Notes under the pieces: generated by a model
The model's database searches: none
The model's input: only the letters and a program-made list of their open reading frames with translations
Told to the model about the DNA's origin: nothing
Translations under genes and position numbers: made by a program
Origin: Candidatus Dadabacteria bacterium
GTDB taxonomy: Bacteria; Desulfobacterota_D; UBA1144; Nemesobacterales; UBA2774
NCBI GenBank assembly: GCA_020054175.1
Contig: JAGVLR010000013.1
Coordinates: 1 to 10,724, forward strand
DNA: 10,724 bases
Direction of reading: 5' to 3'
Shown: positions 1-7,173 of the stretch, one piece after another
Position numbering within the stretch: the first letter of the stretch is position 1
Layout: every line of letters starts with the position of its first letter

Positions 1-1745
1 TCGATGACTTCTATGAGCTTCGTCGGGTCGCTGTCGAGGTCGACCATATTCCCGGCTTCCTTCGCGGCCTGCGTGCCGGAGTTCATCGCAACTCCTATAT
101 CTGCCTGCGCGAGCGCGGGCGCGTCGTTCGTGCCGTCGCCCATCATCGCGACGAGCCGCCCTTCCCTCTGCTCGCGCCTTATGTATTCGAGCTTGTCTTC
201 CGGTTTTGCCTCGGCGATGAAGTCGTTCACACCGGCCTCGCGCGAGATTGCGGCGGCCGTGAGAGGATTGTCGCCCGTGACCATTATCACGCGGAGCCCC
301 ATCGCGCGGAGCCTCGTGATGCGGTCTCTGATTCCGGGCTTGAGAACGTCGGAAAGGGCGATGACTCCGAGAATCTCGTTCCCCTCGGCGACGGCTATCG
401 GCGTGCCGCCGCCGCGCGCGATGTCGTCCACCGTCGCCTGGTACGATTCCGGTATCGCTCCGCCCGCTTCTTGGGCGAACCGTTTCACCGCGTCGGCAGA
501 GCCTTTCCTGAAGCGGCGATTGTCCGGTGTGTCGAGCCCGCTGAGGCGGGTCTGGGCGGTGAAAGGTATCACCACAGAGCCCGGAAGCTCCGAAGGCACG
601 ACCTTGCCGATGGTTCTTTCGCCGAGTGCAACTATCGACCTCCCCTCGGGCGTTATGTCGCCCAGAGACGCATAGACCGCCGCCTCCGCGAGACGATCGA
701 GCGAGATTCCCGGGAGCGGAGAGTACTCCGACGCCTGCCGGTCGCCGACGGTTATAGTCCCGGTCTTGTCGAGTAGGAGCGTATCGATGTCGCCGGCGAG
801 CTCGACTGCCTTTCCGCTCTTGGCGAGGACGTTCGCCGAAAGCGCCCTGTCCATACCGGCGAGCCCTATCGCCGCGAGGAGCGCGCCTATCGTCGTCGGT
901 ATGAGGCAGACGAGGAGCGCGATGAGCGTCGGGATCGGCACCTCGACGCCGAAATATTTCGATATGGGATAGAGCGACGCCGTCACCATCAGAAAAGCGA
1001 GCGTGAGCCCGGCGAGCGTCACGGTAAGCGCGAGCTCGTTAGGGGTTTTTTGACGGACGGCCCCCTCGACGAGCGCTATCATGCGGTCGAGGAACGATTC
1101 GCCCGAGCCCGCCGTTATGCGGACGACGATGGAGTCCGAAAGGACGCGCGTCCCACCCGTCACGCCCGAACGGTCGCCGCCCGCCTCCCTCACGACGGGG
1201 GCCGACTCGCCGGTGATGGCCGATTCGTCGACCATCGCCGCGCCCTGTATTATCTCCCCGTCGTTCGGTATGATCTCGCCCGCCGAGACTATAACGGCGT
1301 CCCCCGCCGAAAGCTCGTCCGAGCGGACATCCTCTTCCTCTCCTTCGTTAGTCAGCCGCCTCGCCGCCGTAGCGCGGCGCGTTTTACGCAGAGTATCGGC
1401 CTGGGCCTTTCCGCGCGCTTCGGCCAGCGCCTCTGCGAAATTCGCGAAGAGGACGGTAAGCCAGAGAATCAGCGTAACCCATAGCGTGTAAACGGCCGCT
1501 CCGCTCCCTTTGTAAACGTCGATTGCGAGCACGACTGTCGTAAGCGCGGCCCCGATCTCCGTCACGAACATTACAGGGTTCCGCACCATCGACGCCGGAC
1601 TCAGCATCGAAAAAGACCTCTTCGCCGCCTCGGTCACGAGTGCGCCCTCGAAAACGGAGGCCTTCCGCGACCGCCTGCGGTCCAGTTTCGCTTCGTGGTT
1701 CTCCATTTGTCCGTCCGTCATTTGAGTGGTTCCTTTATCGTTCAT
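1..1745 (-). CDS. kdpB: KdpB, catalytic P-type ATPase subunit of the K+ pump (3' end cut by window edge)
   Basis: KdpB hydrolyses ATP to drive high-affinity K+ uptake by the inner-membrane KdpFABC complex. The first 581 residues are visible; about 100 C-terminal residues, including the last membrane helices, lie beyond the left edge. All P-type hallmarks are present: TGES at about 178-181 (actuator domain; the Ser corresponds to the E. coli residue whose phosphorylation inhibits the pump), PTTIG at about 283-287 in a membrane helix, the phosphorylation motif DKTGT with Asp326, KGS at about 414-416 in the nucleotide-binding domain, MVTGDN at about 488-493, and GDGTNDAPAL at about 536-545. Start: the ATG at 1745 has a strong GGAGG about 8 nt upstream, placed inside the last codons of kdpA, which implies translational coupling across a 4-bp gap. 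This start makes the N-terminus roughly 19 residues longer than in E. coli, and in-frame Met9 or Met14 could be used instead. kdpC is expected next, outside the window. Confidence 0.98.
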   Translation of the reverse strand, partial: MNDKGTTQMTDGQMENHEAKLDRRRSRKASVFEGALVTEAAKRSFSMLSPASMVRNPVMFVTEIGAALTTVVLAIDVYKGSGAAVYTLWVTLILWLTVLFANFAEALAEARGKAQADTLRKTRRATAARRLTNEGEEEDVRSDELSAGDAVIVSAGEIIPNDGEIIQGAAMVDESAITGESAPVVREAGGDRSGVTGGTRVLSDSIVVRITAGSGESFLDRMIALVEGAVRQKTPNELALTVTLAGLTLAFLMVTASLYPISKYFGVEVPIPTLIALLVCLIPTTIGALLAAIGLAGMDRALSANVLAKSGKAVELAGDIDTLLLDKTGTITVGDRQASEYSPLPGISLDRLAEAAVYASLGDITPEGRSIVALGERTIGKVVPSELPGSVVIPFTAQTRLSGLDTPDNRRFRKGSADAVKRFAQEAGGAIPESYQATVDDIARGGGTPIAVAEGNEILGVIALSDVLKPGIRDRITRLRAMGLRVIMVTGDNPLTAAAISREAGVNDFIAEAKPEDKLEYIRREQREGRLVAMMGDGTNDAPALAQADIGVAMNSGTQAAKEAGNMVDLDSDPTKLIEVI

Positions 1746-1749
1746 ATAT

Positions 1750-3438
1750 TTATCCTCCCCACTGTGCTGGAGAAGAGAGATGATCGTTCACAGGCCCGAG
1801 CACGGCGACCGGCATGAAGAGGAGCGCCCCTATGAGCACTATCGCACCGAGGATGACGAAGCCGAAGAGGAGCGTGTCCGTGCGGAGCGTGCCGCTCGTT
1901 TCGGGCGACGGCTTCTTCGCCGCGAGGCTCCCTGCTATCGCGAGCGGAAGTATGATGGGGATGTAGCGGGCAAAGAGCATGACGAGGCCCGTGGCTAAGT
2001 TCCACGGCACCGTGCCGTCGCCGATGCCCTCGAACCCCGAGCCGTTGTTGGCGGCCGCCGAAGTGAACTCGTACATTATTTCGGTAAACCCGTGCGCCCC
2101 GGGGTTGTGGACCGTCCCCGCCCCCCAGGGCGTCGCCGCGAAGAGAGCGGTGCCTCCGAGTATGAGTAACGGATGGACGAGCAGGGCCAGGAGCGCGAGC
2201 TTCATCTCCCGCGTCTCGACCTTTTTCGTAAGATACTCCGGTGTCCTGCCGACCATCATCCCGCATATGAAGACGGCCACGACGATGTAAATGAACATGT
2301 TCACGAGTCCTACTCCGACGCCGCCGAAGATGACGTTGAGCCACATACCCGTAAGCGGGACGAGCCCGGTGAGAGGATTCAGGCTGTCTTGCATGGCGTC
2401 GACCGAGCCGTTGCTCGTGCTCGTCGTTATCGCCGCCCAGAGCGGGCCCGCCGAAGCGCCGAAGCGAAGCTCTTTCCCTTCGAGGTTCGGCGCGTGCTCG
2501 ACCGGAAGCCCCGAAAAGGCAGCCGCCGGCGCGCTCTCCAGGTAGACGGCCGTCCCCGCCATGCATACGACCATGAACGCCATCGCGACGAATATGACGG
2601 CCGCGTGGCGCATCCTCCCGATTATCCTTCCGAACATCCATACAGAAGCCATTGCGAGCACGACTATGCTCATGCTCTCTACGGCGTTAGTGAAGAACGT
2701 CGGGTTCTCGAACGGATGGGCGGAGTTCGTGCTGAAGAACCCGCCGCCGTTCGTGCCGAGCTGTTTTATCGCGACGAACGCTGCGACGGGGCCCCGCGCG
2801 ATAGTCTGCACCGCGCCTTCGAGAGTCTCCGCCGTAACGGAGCCGCCGAACGTCATCGGCACGCCGCCAAGCACCAGAATCACCGCCATGACGAAAGCCG
2901 CCGGGAGAAGTATCAGCAGGGTCGCGTTCAGGAGATCTCGGTAAAAATTTCCGACGGCGGGTCTCCCGGAAAGGCCCCTCGAAAGAGCGGCCAGCGCCGC
3001 GATACCCGTTCCGGCCGAGACGAACTGGAGCCACATGAGCGCGAAGAGCTGCGTCGCGTAGCTCATCGAGACTTCGCCGGAATAGTGCTGGAGGTTCGTA
3101 TTTGTAACGAACGACGAGGCCGTGTTGAATATGAGGCTCGGCTCCAGCGCGCCCTTCCCGTCGGGATTAAGCGGGAGGTATTGCTGAAGCGCCATTACGG
3201 CGAGCACGAATACGAACATCGCCGTATTGAAAAAGAGGAGCGAGAGGCAATACACCTTCCAGTCCTGCTCCCTGTCGACGACGCTTCCCGCGGCACTCCT
3301 GAAAAGCCGCGTGAGACGCCCGCGAAAGCCGCCCTCTGCGTCCTTCGGGTCCATCGCCCAGGTCATCGCCTTTCCGACGGGCCACGAAAGGAGAGCGGGT
3401 ATCACGAGCACGATTGATATGAAAAGAAACGACGGCAT
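1750..3438 (-). CDS. kdpA: KdpA, K+-selective channel-like subunit of the K+ pump
   Basis: KdpA is the membrane subunit that selects and binds K+ and passes it through the KdpFABC tunnel to KdpB. The protein has 562 residues against about 557 in E. coli, so it is full length. The four pseudo-repeated selectivity-filter segments are all recognisable: VTNTNLQHYSGE (about 111-122), GTNGGGFFSTNSAHPFENP (about 228-246), TSTSNGSVDAMQ (about 339-350) and FTSAAANNGSGFEGIG (about 458-473). About ten hydrophobic membrane segments surround them, and the PVGKAMTWAMDP region sits after the first helix as is usual. The start ATG at 3438 has AGGAGAG upstream, in the 12-bp gap after kdpF. The stop lies 4 bp before kdpB. 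Transcription is expected to come from the sigma-54 promoter ahead of the kinase gene. Confidence 0.99.
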   Translation of the reverse strand: MPSFLFISIVLVIPALLSWPVGKAMTWAMDPKDAEGGFRGRLTRLFRSAAGSVVDREQDWKVYCLSLLFFNTAMFVFVLAVMALQQYLPLNPDGKGALEPSLIFNTASSFVTNTNLQHYSGEVSMSYATQLFALMWLQFVSAGTGIAALAALSRGLSGRPAVGNFYRDLLNATLLILLPAAFVMAVILVLGGVPMTFGGSVTAETLEGAVQTIARGPVAAFVAIKQLGTNGGGFFSTNSAHPFENPTFFTNAVESMSIVVLAMASVWMFGRIIGRMRHAAVIFVAMAFMVVCMAGTAVYLESAPAAAFSGLPVEHAPNLEGKELRFGASAGPLWAAITTSTSNGSVDAMQDSLNPLTGLVPLTGMWLNVIFGGVGVGLVNMFIYIVVAVFICGMMVGRTPEYLTKKVETREMKLALLALLVHPLLILGGTALFAATPWGAGTVHNPGAHGFTEIMYEFTSAAANNGSGFEGIGDGTVPWNLATGLVMLFARYIPIILPLAIAGSLAAKKPSPETSGTLRTDTLLFGFVILGAIVLIGALLFMPVAVLGPVNDHLSSPAQWGG

Positions 3439-3450
3439 TCAGGCTCTCCT

Positions 3451-3531
3451 TCAGAAACGCTCGGGGTTTATAATCGCGTAGAGAAGATATGCAAAGCAGA
3501 AAATCAGGACGGGTGCAGCTATCCAGAGCAT
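3451..3531 (-). CDS. kdpF: KdpF, small lipid-like stabilising subunit of the K+ pump
   Basis: This 26-residue peptide consists of one membrane helix followed by a short positively charged end. Its C-terminal half, YLLYAIINPERF, matches the characteristic KdpF ending (a Y-x-x-Y-A-hydrophobic-x-x-P-E-x-F pattern), which makes the assignment firm despite the size. KdpF sits at the KdpA/KdpB interface and stabilises the complex. The start ATG at 3531 follows AGGAGG with about 5 nt spacing, and that ribosome site directly follows the stop of the preceding small gene. The stop is 12 bp before kdpA. Position immediately upstream of kdpA is the usual one. Confidence 0.95.
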   Translation of the reverse strand: MLWIAAPVLIFCFAYLLYAIINPERF

Positions 3532-3539
3532 GTTGCCTC

Positions 3540-3623
3540 CTAGATCTTTTCGAGTAAGACAGTCATTACAGCCGCCAGCCCAAAAACCGACAAGCCGAGA
3601 ACGAGCATTCCGAGCATCAACAT
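3540..3623 (-). CDS. 27-residue single-helix membrane peptide between kinase and kdpF
   Basis: This is a tiny open frame that begins MLMLGMLVLGLSVFGLAA and ends TVLLEKI before TAG. It is almost entirely hydrophobic over residues 1-24, long enough for one membrane helix, with a short charged end (E25, K26). It is probably a real gene: GGGGAGG lies 7 nt before its ATG (inside the last kinase codons), its ATG is 2 bp after the kinase stop, and its own stop is 8 bp before kdpF. It is not KdpF itself, which follows and carries the diagnostic NPERF end. Possible roles, all inference, are a second accessory helix of the Kdp complex, a link between the membrane kinase and the pump, or a spacer that couples translation of the kinase to kdpFAB. 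I do not recognise a named family. Confidence 0.72.
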   Translation of the reverse strand: MLMLGMLVLGLSVFGLAAVMTVLLEKI

Positions 3624-3625
3624 TT

Positions 3626-5488
3626 TCAAGCCTCCCCGTGCGTATTACCGCGCGTGTTTACAGAGCCGTTGCCCGCGGGGAGCGAGAACTCGAAGACTGA
3701 GCCCTTCCCCCTCTCGCTTCTTACGCCTACGCTCCCGCCGTGCGCCTCGACTATCTCCTTCACTATCGCGAGCCCGAGGCCGACGCCCGAGCTGTCGTCC
3801 TGCCCCGGGGCCCTGTAGAACTGCTCGTACACCTTCGGCAGATACTCCGGCGCTATGCCCTCGCCCGTGTCCTCGACAGTGAAGCGAACGTAACCGCCGT
3901 TCGCCTCCGCCCCGAGCGTCACGGTGCCGCCCGGCCTCGTGAACCTGAGCGCGTTCGAGACGAGATTTCCGAATACGTGCCGTATGCCGGACTCGGAGGC
4001 GGTCACGTCCGGCAGGTCGTCGGGGACGGCGTTCACGATATCGACGCCCCTGTCCCTGGCCTCGGCGAGGAAAGACTCGACGGCGTCGCGGACGAGCGAG
4101 CGCGGCGAATGCGGCGCGGCGTCGTGCGGAGTTTTTTCAGACTCTATCCTGTTTATGTCTAAAAGGTCGGCCAGCATCCCCGAAAGCCTGTCGCCGTCTT
4201 CCCTCGCCGCCGCAAGCAGCTCGGCCTGCTTCGCGTTGAGCGTGCCGATCTTTTCTTCGAGGAGAATGTAAACGCACATCCTGAGCGACGTCAGCGGCGT
4301 CTTCAATTGATGAGACACGGTCGATACGACGCCGCGCTTAAGCTCCTCCTGCTCGCGGAGGCGCGTCACGTCTTCGAGTATCAGCGCCGCTCCCGCAGGC
4401 TCTGGCGACCCGGGTGCGTGGGGAACGGGAACGGCGAACGGCCTGAAGAAATGTTCCTCCCCGTTGTAAAAACGCTGCACGCTCTCGATTCCCGGAGCGG
4501 ATACAGCCGCGCCTCCGGACGAGAGCGCCCGCTCGATGAGCGGAGGGAGCCAGTCGAAGCCGAGGTCGCCTACCCTCGCTCCCGGCGAGAGGCCGAAGAA
4601 CCTCTCCGCCGCCTCAGTCGAAAATTCGACGCGCCCGCCCGGGTCCACTATCGCAACGGCGTCCGGAAGCGCCTTCATTATCCCTTCCATAGCCCGCTTC
4701 GTCCTGACGAGCCTTTCCATGTCGCTCTTCCGCGTCTGCCGCAGGGAAGCCGCCATCTCGTTGAACGACTCCGAGAGCTTTCCTATTTCGTCGGACGCAC
4801 CCGTCTCCAGAACCAGGTCGAGATTCCCCCGGCTTATCTCCCCGGCGGATTCCGTGAGCGCCTTCACAGGCTTGAGAACCCACCTGTGCACGAGGTAGCT
4901 GAAGAGAACCGCTATCAGTGCGAAGGCGGCGACGGCTATGATTGTTTCACGGTAAGTGGAGGCGGCGAGCGCGCGGGCCTCGTCGTTCGCCCTGCTCATG
5001 CTCGTCTGGTTCATTTCGAGTATTTCGTGCGTGAGGGTCTTTATCCCCTGAAAGAGCGTAAGCACCGTGTCGAAGTAGGCCTCGCTCCGCTGCTGAAGCG
5101 GGCGCGTATCGTCTGTCACGTGCGGTATGCTTTCCGTGTACCGTCCGAAAAGCTCTTCTATCCTGAGCGCCTTTTGGCGCTCAGTCGGAATGGTTACGTT
5201 CCTGAGCTCGGACGCTAAAGCGGCTTTGAACCTCTCCTCGTTATCGCGTATGAGCGCGAGCCCTTCTTCCTTGTGTCCCGCGAGCGTGAAGAGGACGCCG
5301 CTGTCCATTCGCTCGAGCGCCTCGTTCATGTTCTGGCAGGCGACGACGCTCGTGTAATTCTCTTTCAGTATCACGTCTATAGCGTGGCCGAGATCGTCAA
5401 GGTGAGAAACAGTCATAACCCCTATGACGACCACTATCGCGAGGAGCCCCCCGAAGCCGAGGGCGAGCTTCTGCCGTATTCCGATCAT
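3626..5488 (-). CDS. Membrane sensor histidine kinase (HAMP-PAS-HisKA-HATPase, KinB-like)
   Basis: A 620-residue inner-membrane sensor kinase, expected to phosphorylate the AlgB-like regulator encoded upstream. Domains in order: first membrane helix about 8-28; a periplasmic, mostly helical sensor region about 29-180, resembling the four-helix-bundle sensors of chemoreceptors; second helix about 182-200; HAMP about 201-254; PAS about 263-375; HisKA with SHQLKTP, phosphoacceptor His393; HATPase with an N-box (NLVSNALRF, about 508-516), the G1 box DTGEG (540-544), an F-box-like YEQFYR and the G2 box GVGLGLAIV (about 568-576). It is clearly not KdpD: there is no long cytoplasmic KdpD sensor/USP region and no four-helix membrane block. 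The start at 5488 gives a normal N-terminus, but no Shine-Dalgarno is visible and the predicted sigma-54 transcript begins only about 5 nt upstream, so translation may be nearly leaderless. The stop is 2 bp before the small membrane peptide gene, so the kinase heads the kdp operon. Confidence 0.95.
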   Translation of the reverse strand: MIGIRQKLALGFGGLLAIVVVIGVMTVSHLDDLGHAIDVILKENYTSVVACQNMNEALERMDSGVLFTLAGHKEEGLALIRDNEERFKAALASELRNVTIPTERQKALRIEELFGRYTESIPHVTDDTRPLQQRSEAYFDTVLTLFQGIKTLTHEILEMNQTSMSRANDEARALAASTYRETIIAVAAFALIAVLFSYLVHRWVLKPVKALTESAGEISRGNLDLVLETGASDEIGKLSESFNEMAASLRQTRKSDMERLVRTKRAMEGIMKALPDAVAIVDPGGRVEFSTEAAERFFGLSPGARVGDLGFDWLPPLIERALSSGGAAVSAPGIESVQRFYNGEEHFFRPFAVPVPHAPGSPEPAGAALILEDVTRLREQEELKRGVVSTVSHQLKTPLTSLRMCVYILLEEKIGTLNAKQAELLAAAREDGDRLSGMLADLLDINRIESEKTPHDAAPHSPRSLVRDAVESFLAEARDRGVDIVNAVPDDLPDVTASESGIRHVFGNLVSNALRFTRPGGTVTLGAEANGGYVRFTVEDTGEGIAPEYLPKVYEQFYRAPGQDDSSGVGLGLAIVKEIVEAHGGSVGVRSERGKGSVFEFSLPAGNGSVNTRGNTHGEA

Positions 5489-5503
5489 TATACAGGCAAG
5501 TAA

Positions 5504-5519
5504 TGCATACGCCGTGCCA
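5504..5519 (-). promoter_or_regulatory. Sigma-54 (-24/-12) promoter for the kinase-kdp operon
   Basis: The minus strand reads TGGCACGGCGTATGCA, against the consensus TGGCACG-N4-TTGCA. The -24 half is perfect, the spacing between GG and GC is exact, and the -12 half has one mismatch (ATGCA). Counting 12 nt on from the -12 C puts the transcription start near 5493, which leaves only about 5 nt before the kinase ATG at 5488. A sigma-54 activator gene lies immediately upstream, which supports the call. This is pattern recognition; no start-site data are available. Confidence 0.8.
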
Positions 5520-5569
5520 GATATGCCGGAAAAAATTGTTCAATATTTACTATGTGATACGAAAGCAGA

Positions 5570-5619
5570 GCATTGCATATTGCAAGATTTGCCATGCGGC
5601 GCATTGCATAACGCCATGC
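5570..5619 (-). promoter_or_regulatory. Putative enhancer (upstream activating sites) for the AlgB-like regulator
   Basis: Read on the plus strand, GCATTGCATA occurs twice exactly (5570-5579 and 5601-5610), 31 bp apart, close to three helical turns. The first copy is part of a dyad, TTGCA-TAT-TGCAA (5573-5585). GCCATGC also occurs twice (5591-5597 and 5613-5619). Relative to the predicted start near 5493, the block spans about -77 to -126, a normal place for NtrC-type enhancer sites. An AT-rich stretch (about 5528-5560) lies between it and the promoter and could help looping, although I see no good IHF consensus. Which protein binds here is inferred. Confidence 0.6.
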
Positions 5620-5627
5620 CGGTCAGG

Positions 5628-6986
5628 CTATATGCCGTAGTGCTTCCGCTTACGCCAGAGCGTGGCCTGGTCGATGCCCAGTATGTGGGCCGCGTCCTGG
5701 AGCGATTTCGTAGACGCCACGACGGCGCGTATGTGGTTTTCCTCTATCACGGAAAGCGGGAGCGGATCGCCGACAGCAGCATCAATATAACTTTGGGCGA
5801 GCCCGCCCGGGAGGTATTCCACGCCGACATCCCCTTCCGCGCAGAGTATGGCGGCCCTTTCGACGACATTCCTCAGCTCCCTCATATTCCCGGGCCAATG
5901 GTACGACTTCATCGCTCCGAGCGCTTCCTGCGTGAACCCGGCGAAGGTCTTGTGGTTCTGCGCGCCGAAGAAAGCGAGCATCCCCTCTGCGAGCCCGGTC
6001 ACGTCATCCGGCCGCTCGGACAACGGCGGGAGCTTAATCTCTATAACGTTGAGCCTGTAGAAAAGGTCTTCCCTGAACCGCCCCTCTTTCATGGCGGCTT
6101 CGAGGTCGGCCCCGGTGGCCGTTATTATCCGTACGTCGGCCTTCCTCGTCCTCGTATCGCCGACGGGCTCGTATTCCCTTTCCTGTAGAAATCTGAGGAG
6201 CTTCGGCTGTATCGAAAGCGGGAGGTCGCCTATCTCGTCCAGGAACAGCGTGCCGCCTTCGGACGCCGCTATCCTGCCTGGGCTGTCGGAGACGGCGCCC
6301 GTGTACGCCCCGCGCACGTGCCCGAACAGCTCGCTTTCGAGAAGCCCGTGGCTGAGCGACGGGCACGAGACGACGCCGAACGGCCTTCCCTTCCTCCCGC
6401 TCCATCCGTGTATGGCGCGGGCGAGAACTGTCTTCCCTGTGCCGCTCGGCCCTCTCAGCAGAATCGCGGCCCCGGACGGCGCGGCCTTCTTCGCAAGCTC
6501 GAGCGCGCGTACGACGGCCGGATGAGACGACGAGAAGGTGAACTCCGGGTGGAGCCTCCCGAGGTCCTCTTCGAGCGAGGCGATCTTCCGTTCCATGTCC
6601 TTCATGTTAGAGAGGCGTTCGGTTACAAGCTCGACCTGCGCAGGCGTAAAGGGCTTCGTTATATAATCCGCAGCCCCGCGCTTCATGGCTTCGACGGCCG
6701 TGTCGACGGAAGCGTAGGCAGTGAGTATGACGATCTTCGAACGGGGCGACGCTCCGGCGAGCACGGGGATGAGGTCGAGCCCGGATTCGGTCCCGAGCCT
6801 GAGATCGAGAAAGATGAGATCGAAGCTGCGCCTGCCTGTTTCGGCGAGCGCGCCCGCGGCGTCGGGGACAGCCGTAACCCTGTGCCCCCTCGTTTCGAGA
6901 CAGACAGCCAGTGTCCTTCGAATGTTGGCCTCGTCGTCGACGACGAGCACGGAAAGACGCGGCTTTCCGTTTTTCATATCGTCCAT
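5628..6986 (-). CDS. AlgB-like sigma-54-dependent response regulator (receiver-AAA+-Fis HTH)
   Basis: A 452-residue NtrC-family transcription activator. The receiver domain (about 11-125) has acidic residues D17/D18, phosphoacceptor Asp61 in FLDLRLG, and Lys111. The AAA+ sigma-54-interaction domain (about 150-380) has Walker A GPSGTGKT (179-186), ESELFGHVRGAYTGA (217-231; the usual GAFTGA loop is GAYTGA here), Walker B GGTLFLDEIGD (244-254) and WPGNMRELRNVVERA (364-378). The C-terminal Fis-type helix-turn-helix (about 428-450) ends LGIDQATLWRKRKHYGI, very like the end of Pseudomonas AlgB (449 residues). The start at 6986 (MDDMKNGK) places the first beta strand normally; Met4 is an alternative, and the open frame upstream to 7097 is Arg-rich and unlike a receiver N-terminus. 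The ribosome site is weak. It precedes its presumed partner kinase with a 139-bp gap containing a sigma-54 promoter, so it probably drives the kinase-kdp unit. Confidence 0.96.
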   Translation of the reverse strand: MDDMKNGKPRLSVLVVDDEANIRRTLAVCLETRGHRVTAVPDAAGALAETGRRSFDLIFLDLRLGTESGLDLIPVLAGASPRSKIVILTAYASVDTAVEAMKRGAADYITKPFTPAQVELVTERLSNMKDMERKIASLEEDLGRLHPEFTFSSSHPAVVRALELAKKAAPSGAAILLRGPSGTGKTVLARAIHGWSGRKGRPFGVVSCPSLSHGLLESELFGHVRGAYTGAVSDSPGRIAASEGGTLFLDEIGDLPLSIQPKLLRFLQEREYEPVGDTRTRKADVRIITATGADLEAAMKEGRFREDLFYRLNVIEIKLPPLSERPDDVTGLAEGMLAFFGAQNHKTFAGFTQEALGAMKSYHWPGNMRELRNVVERAAILCAEGDVGVEYLPGGLAQSYIDAAVGDPLPLSVIEENHIRAVVASTKSLQDAAHILGIDQATLWRKRKHYGI

Positions 6987-7038
6987 ATATTTCGCCCCGG
7001 ACAGAATTAGTATACACGGACGAAAGGCGCGCGCGACG

Positions 7039-7069
7039 GCGGAGCGGCTTCGCGCTCCGCGGGTTTTTT
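7039..7069 (+). terminator. Intrinsic-terminator-like hairpin on the plus strand
   Basis: GCGGAGCG (7039-7046), a 6-nt loop and CGCTCCGC (7053-7060) form a perfect 8-bp GC stem, followed by GGG and TTTTTT (7064-7069). The run of T fixes the orientation as plus. No plus-strand gene lies upstream in the window, because the neighbouring regulator gene is transcribed leftwards from 6986. It may end an antisense or small RNA, or act as an attenuator ahead of the rightward genes. A second perfect 6-bp stem, CCGGCG-GCT-CGCCGG, follows at 7077-7091. Confidence 0.55.
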
Positions 7070-7116
7070 CACGTGCCCGGCGGCTCGCCGGCGTCATGCG
7101 CCCGGGAAAACCGTTT

Positions 7117-7143
7117 TTGACTTATCCGGGGAATTTGTTTAAT
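7117..7143 (+). promoter_or_regulatory. Possible sigma-70-type promoter for the rightward genes
   Basis: TTGACT (7117-7122; 5 of 6 matches to the -35 consensus) and TTTAAT (7138-7143; 5 of 6 to the -10) lie in a locally AT-rich stretch, 31 bp before the start codon at 7174. The 15-bp spacer is shorter than the optimum of 17, so this is a moderate call. Confidence 0.4.
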
Positions 7144-7173
7144 TTAGTTTCTCGTATTTTCGGACGCAGGCGC

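Noticed and set aside
4..675. Long plus-strand open frames opposite kdpB and kdpA (also 1050-1491, 2173-3417)
   Set aside because: They lie antisense to clearly conserved KdpB/KdpA motifs; GC-rich codon bias leaves antisense frames open. Their translations are low-complexity Arg/Ser/Pro-rich with no recognisable domain.
5530..5556. IHF site in the AT-rich stretch between enhancer and promoter
   Set aside because: Only a partial match to the IHF core; listed as an AT-rich stretch rather than a site.
5584..5597. A second sigma-54-like sequence on the minus strand, TGGCAAATCTTGCA
   Set aside because: The half-sites are right but the GG-to-GC spacing is 2 bp too short, and sigma-54 requires strict spacing.
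5570..5619. A CRISPR or transposon-end interpretation of the GCATTGCATA repeats
   Set aside because: Only two short copies with one intervening segment, no transposase or cas gene, and their position matches enhancer sites.
7009..7014. TATACT on the minus strand as a -10 box for the regulator gene
   Set aside because: The position is reasonable (about 23 bp before the start codon) but no -35 match lies at normal spacing, so it is too weak to list.
6987..7097. N-terminal extension of the response regulator to an ATG at 7097
   Set aside because: It would add 37 Arg/Ala-rich residues unlike any receiver N-terminus and would cover the gap with the hairpins; starting at 6986 gives the normal AlgB-like length.
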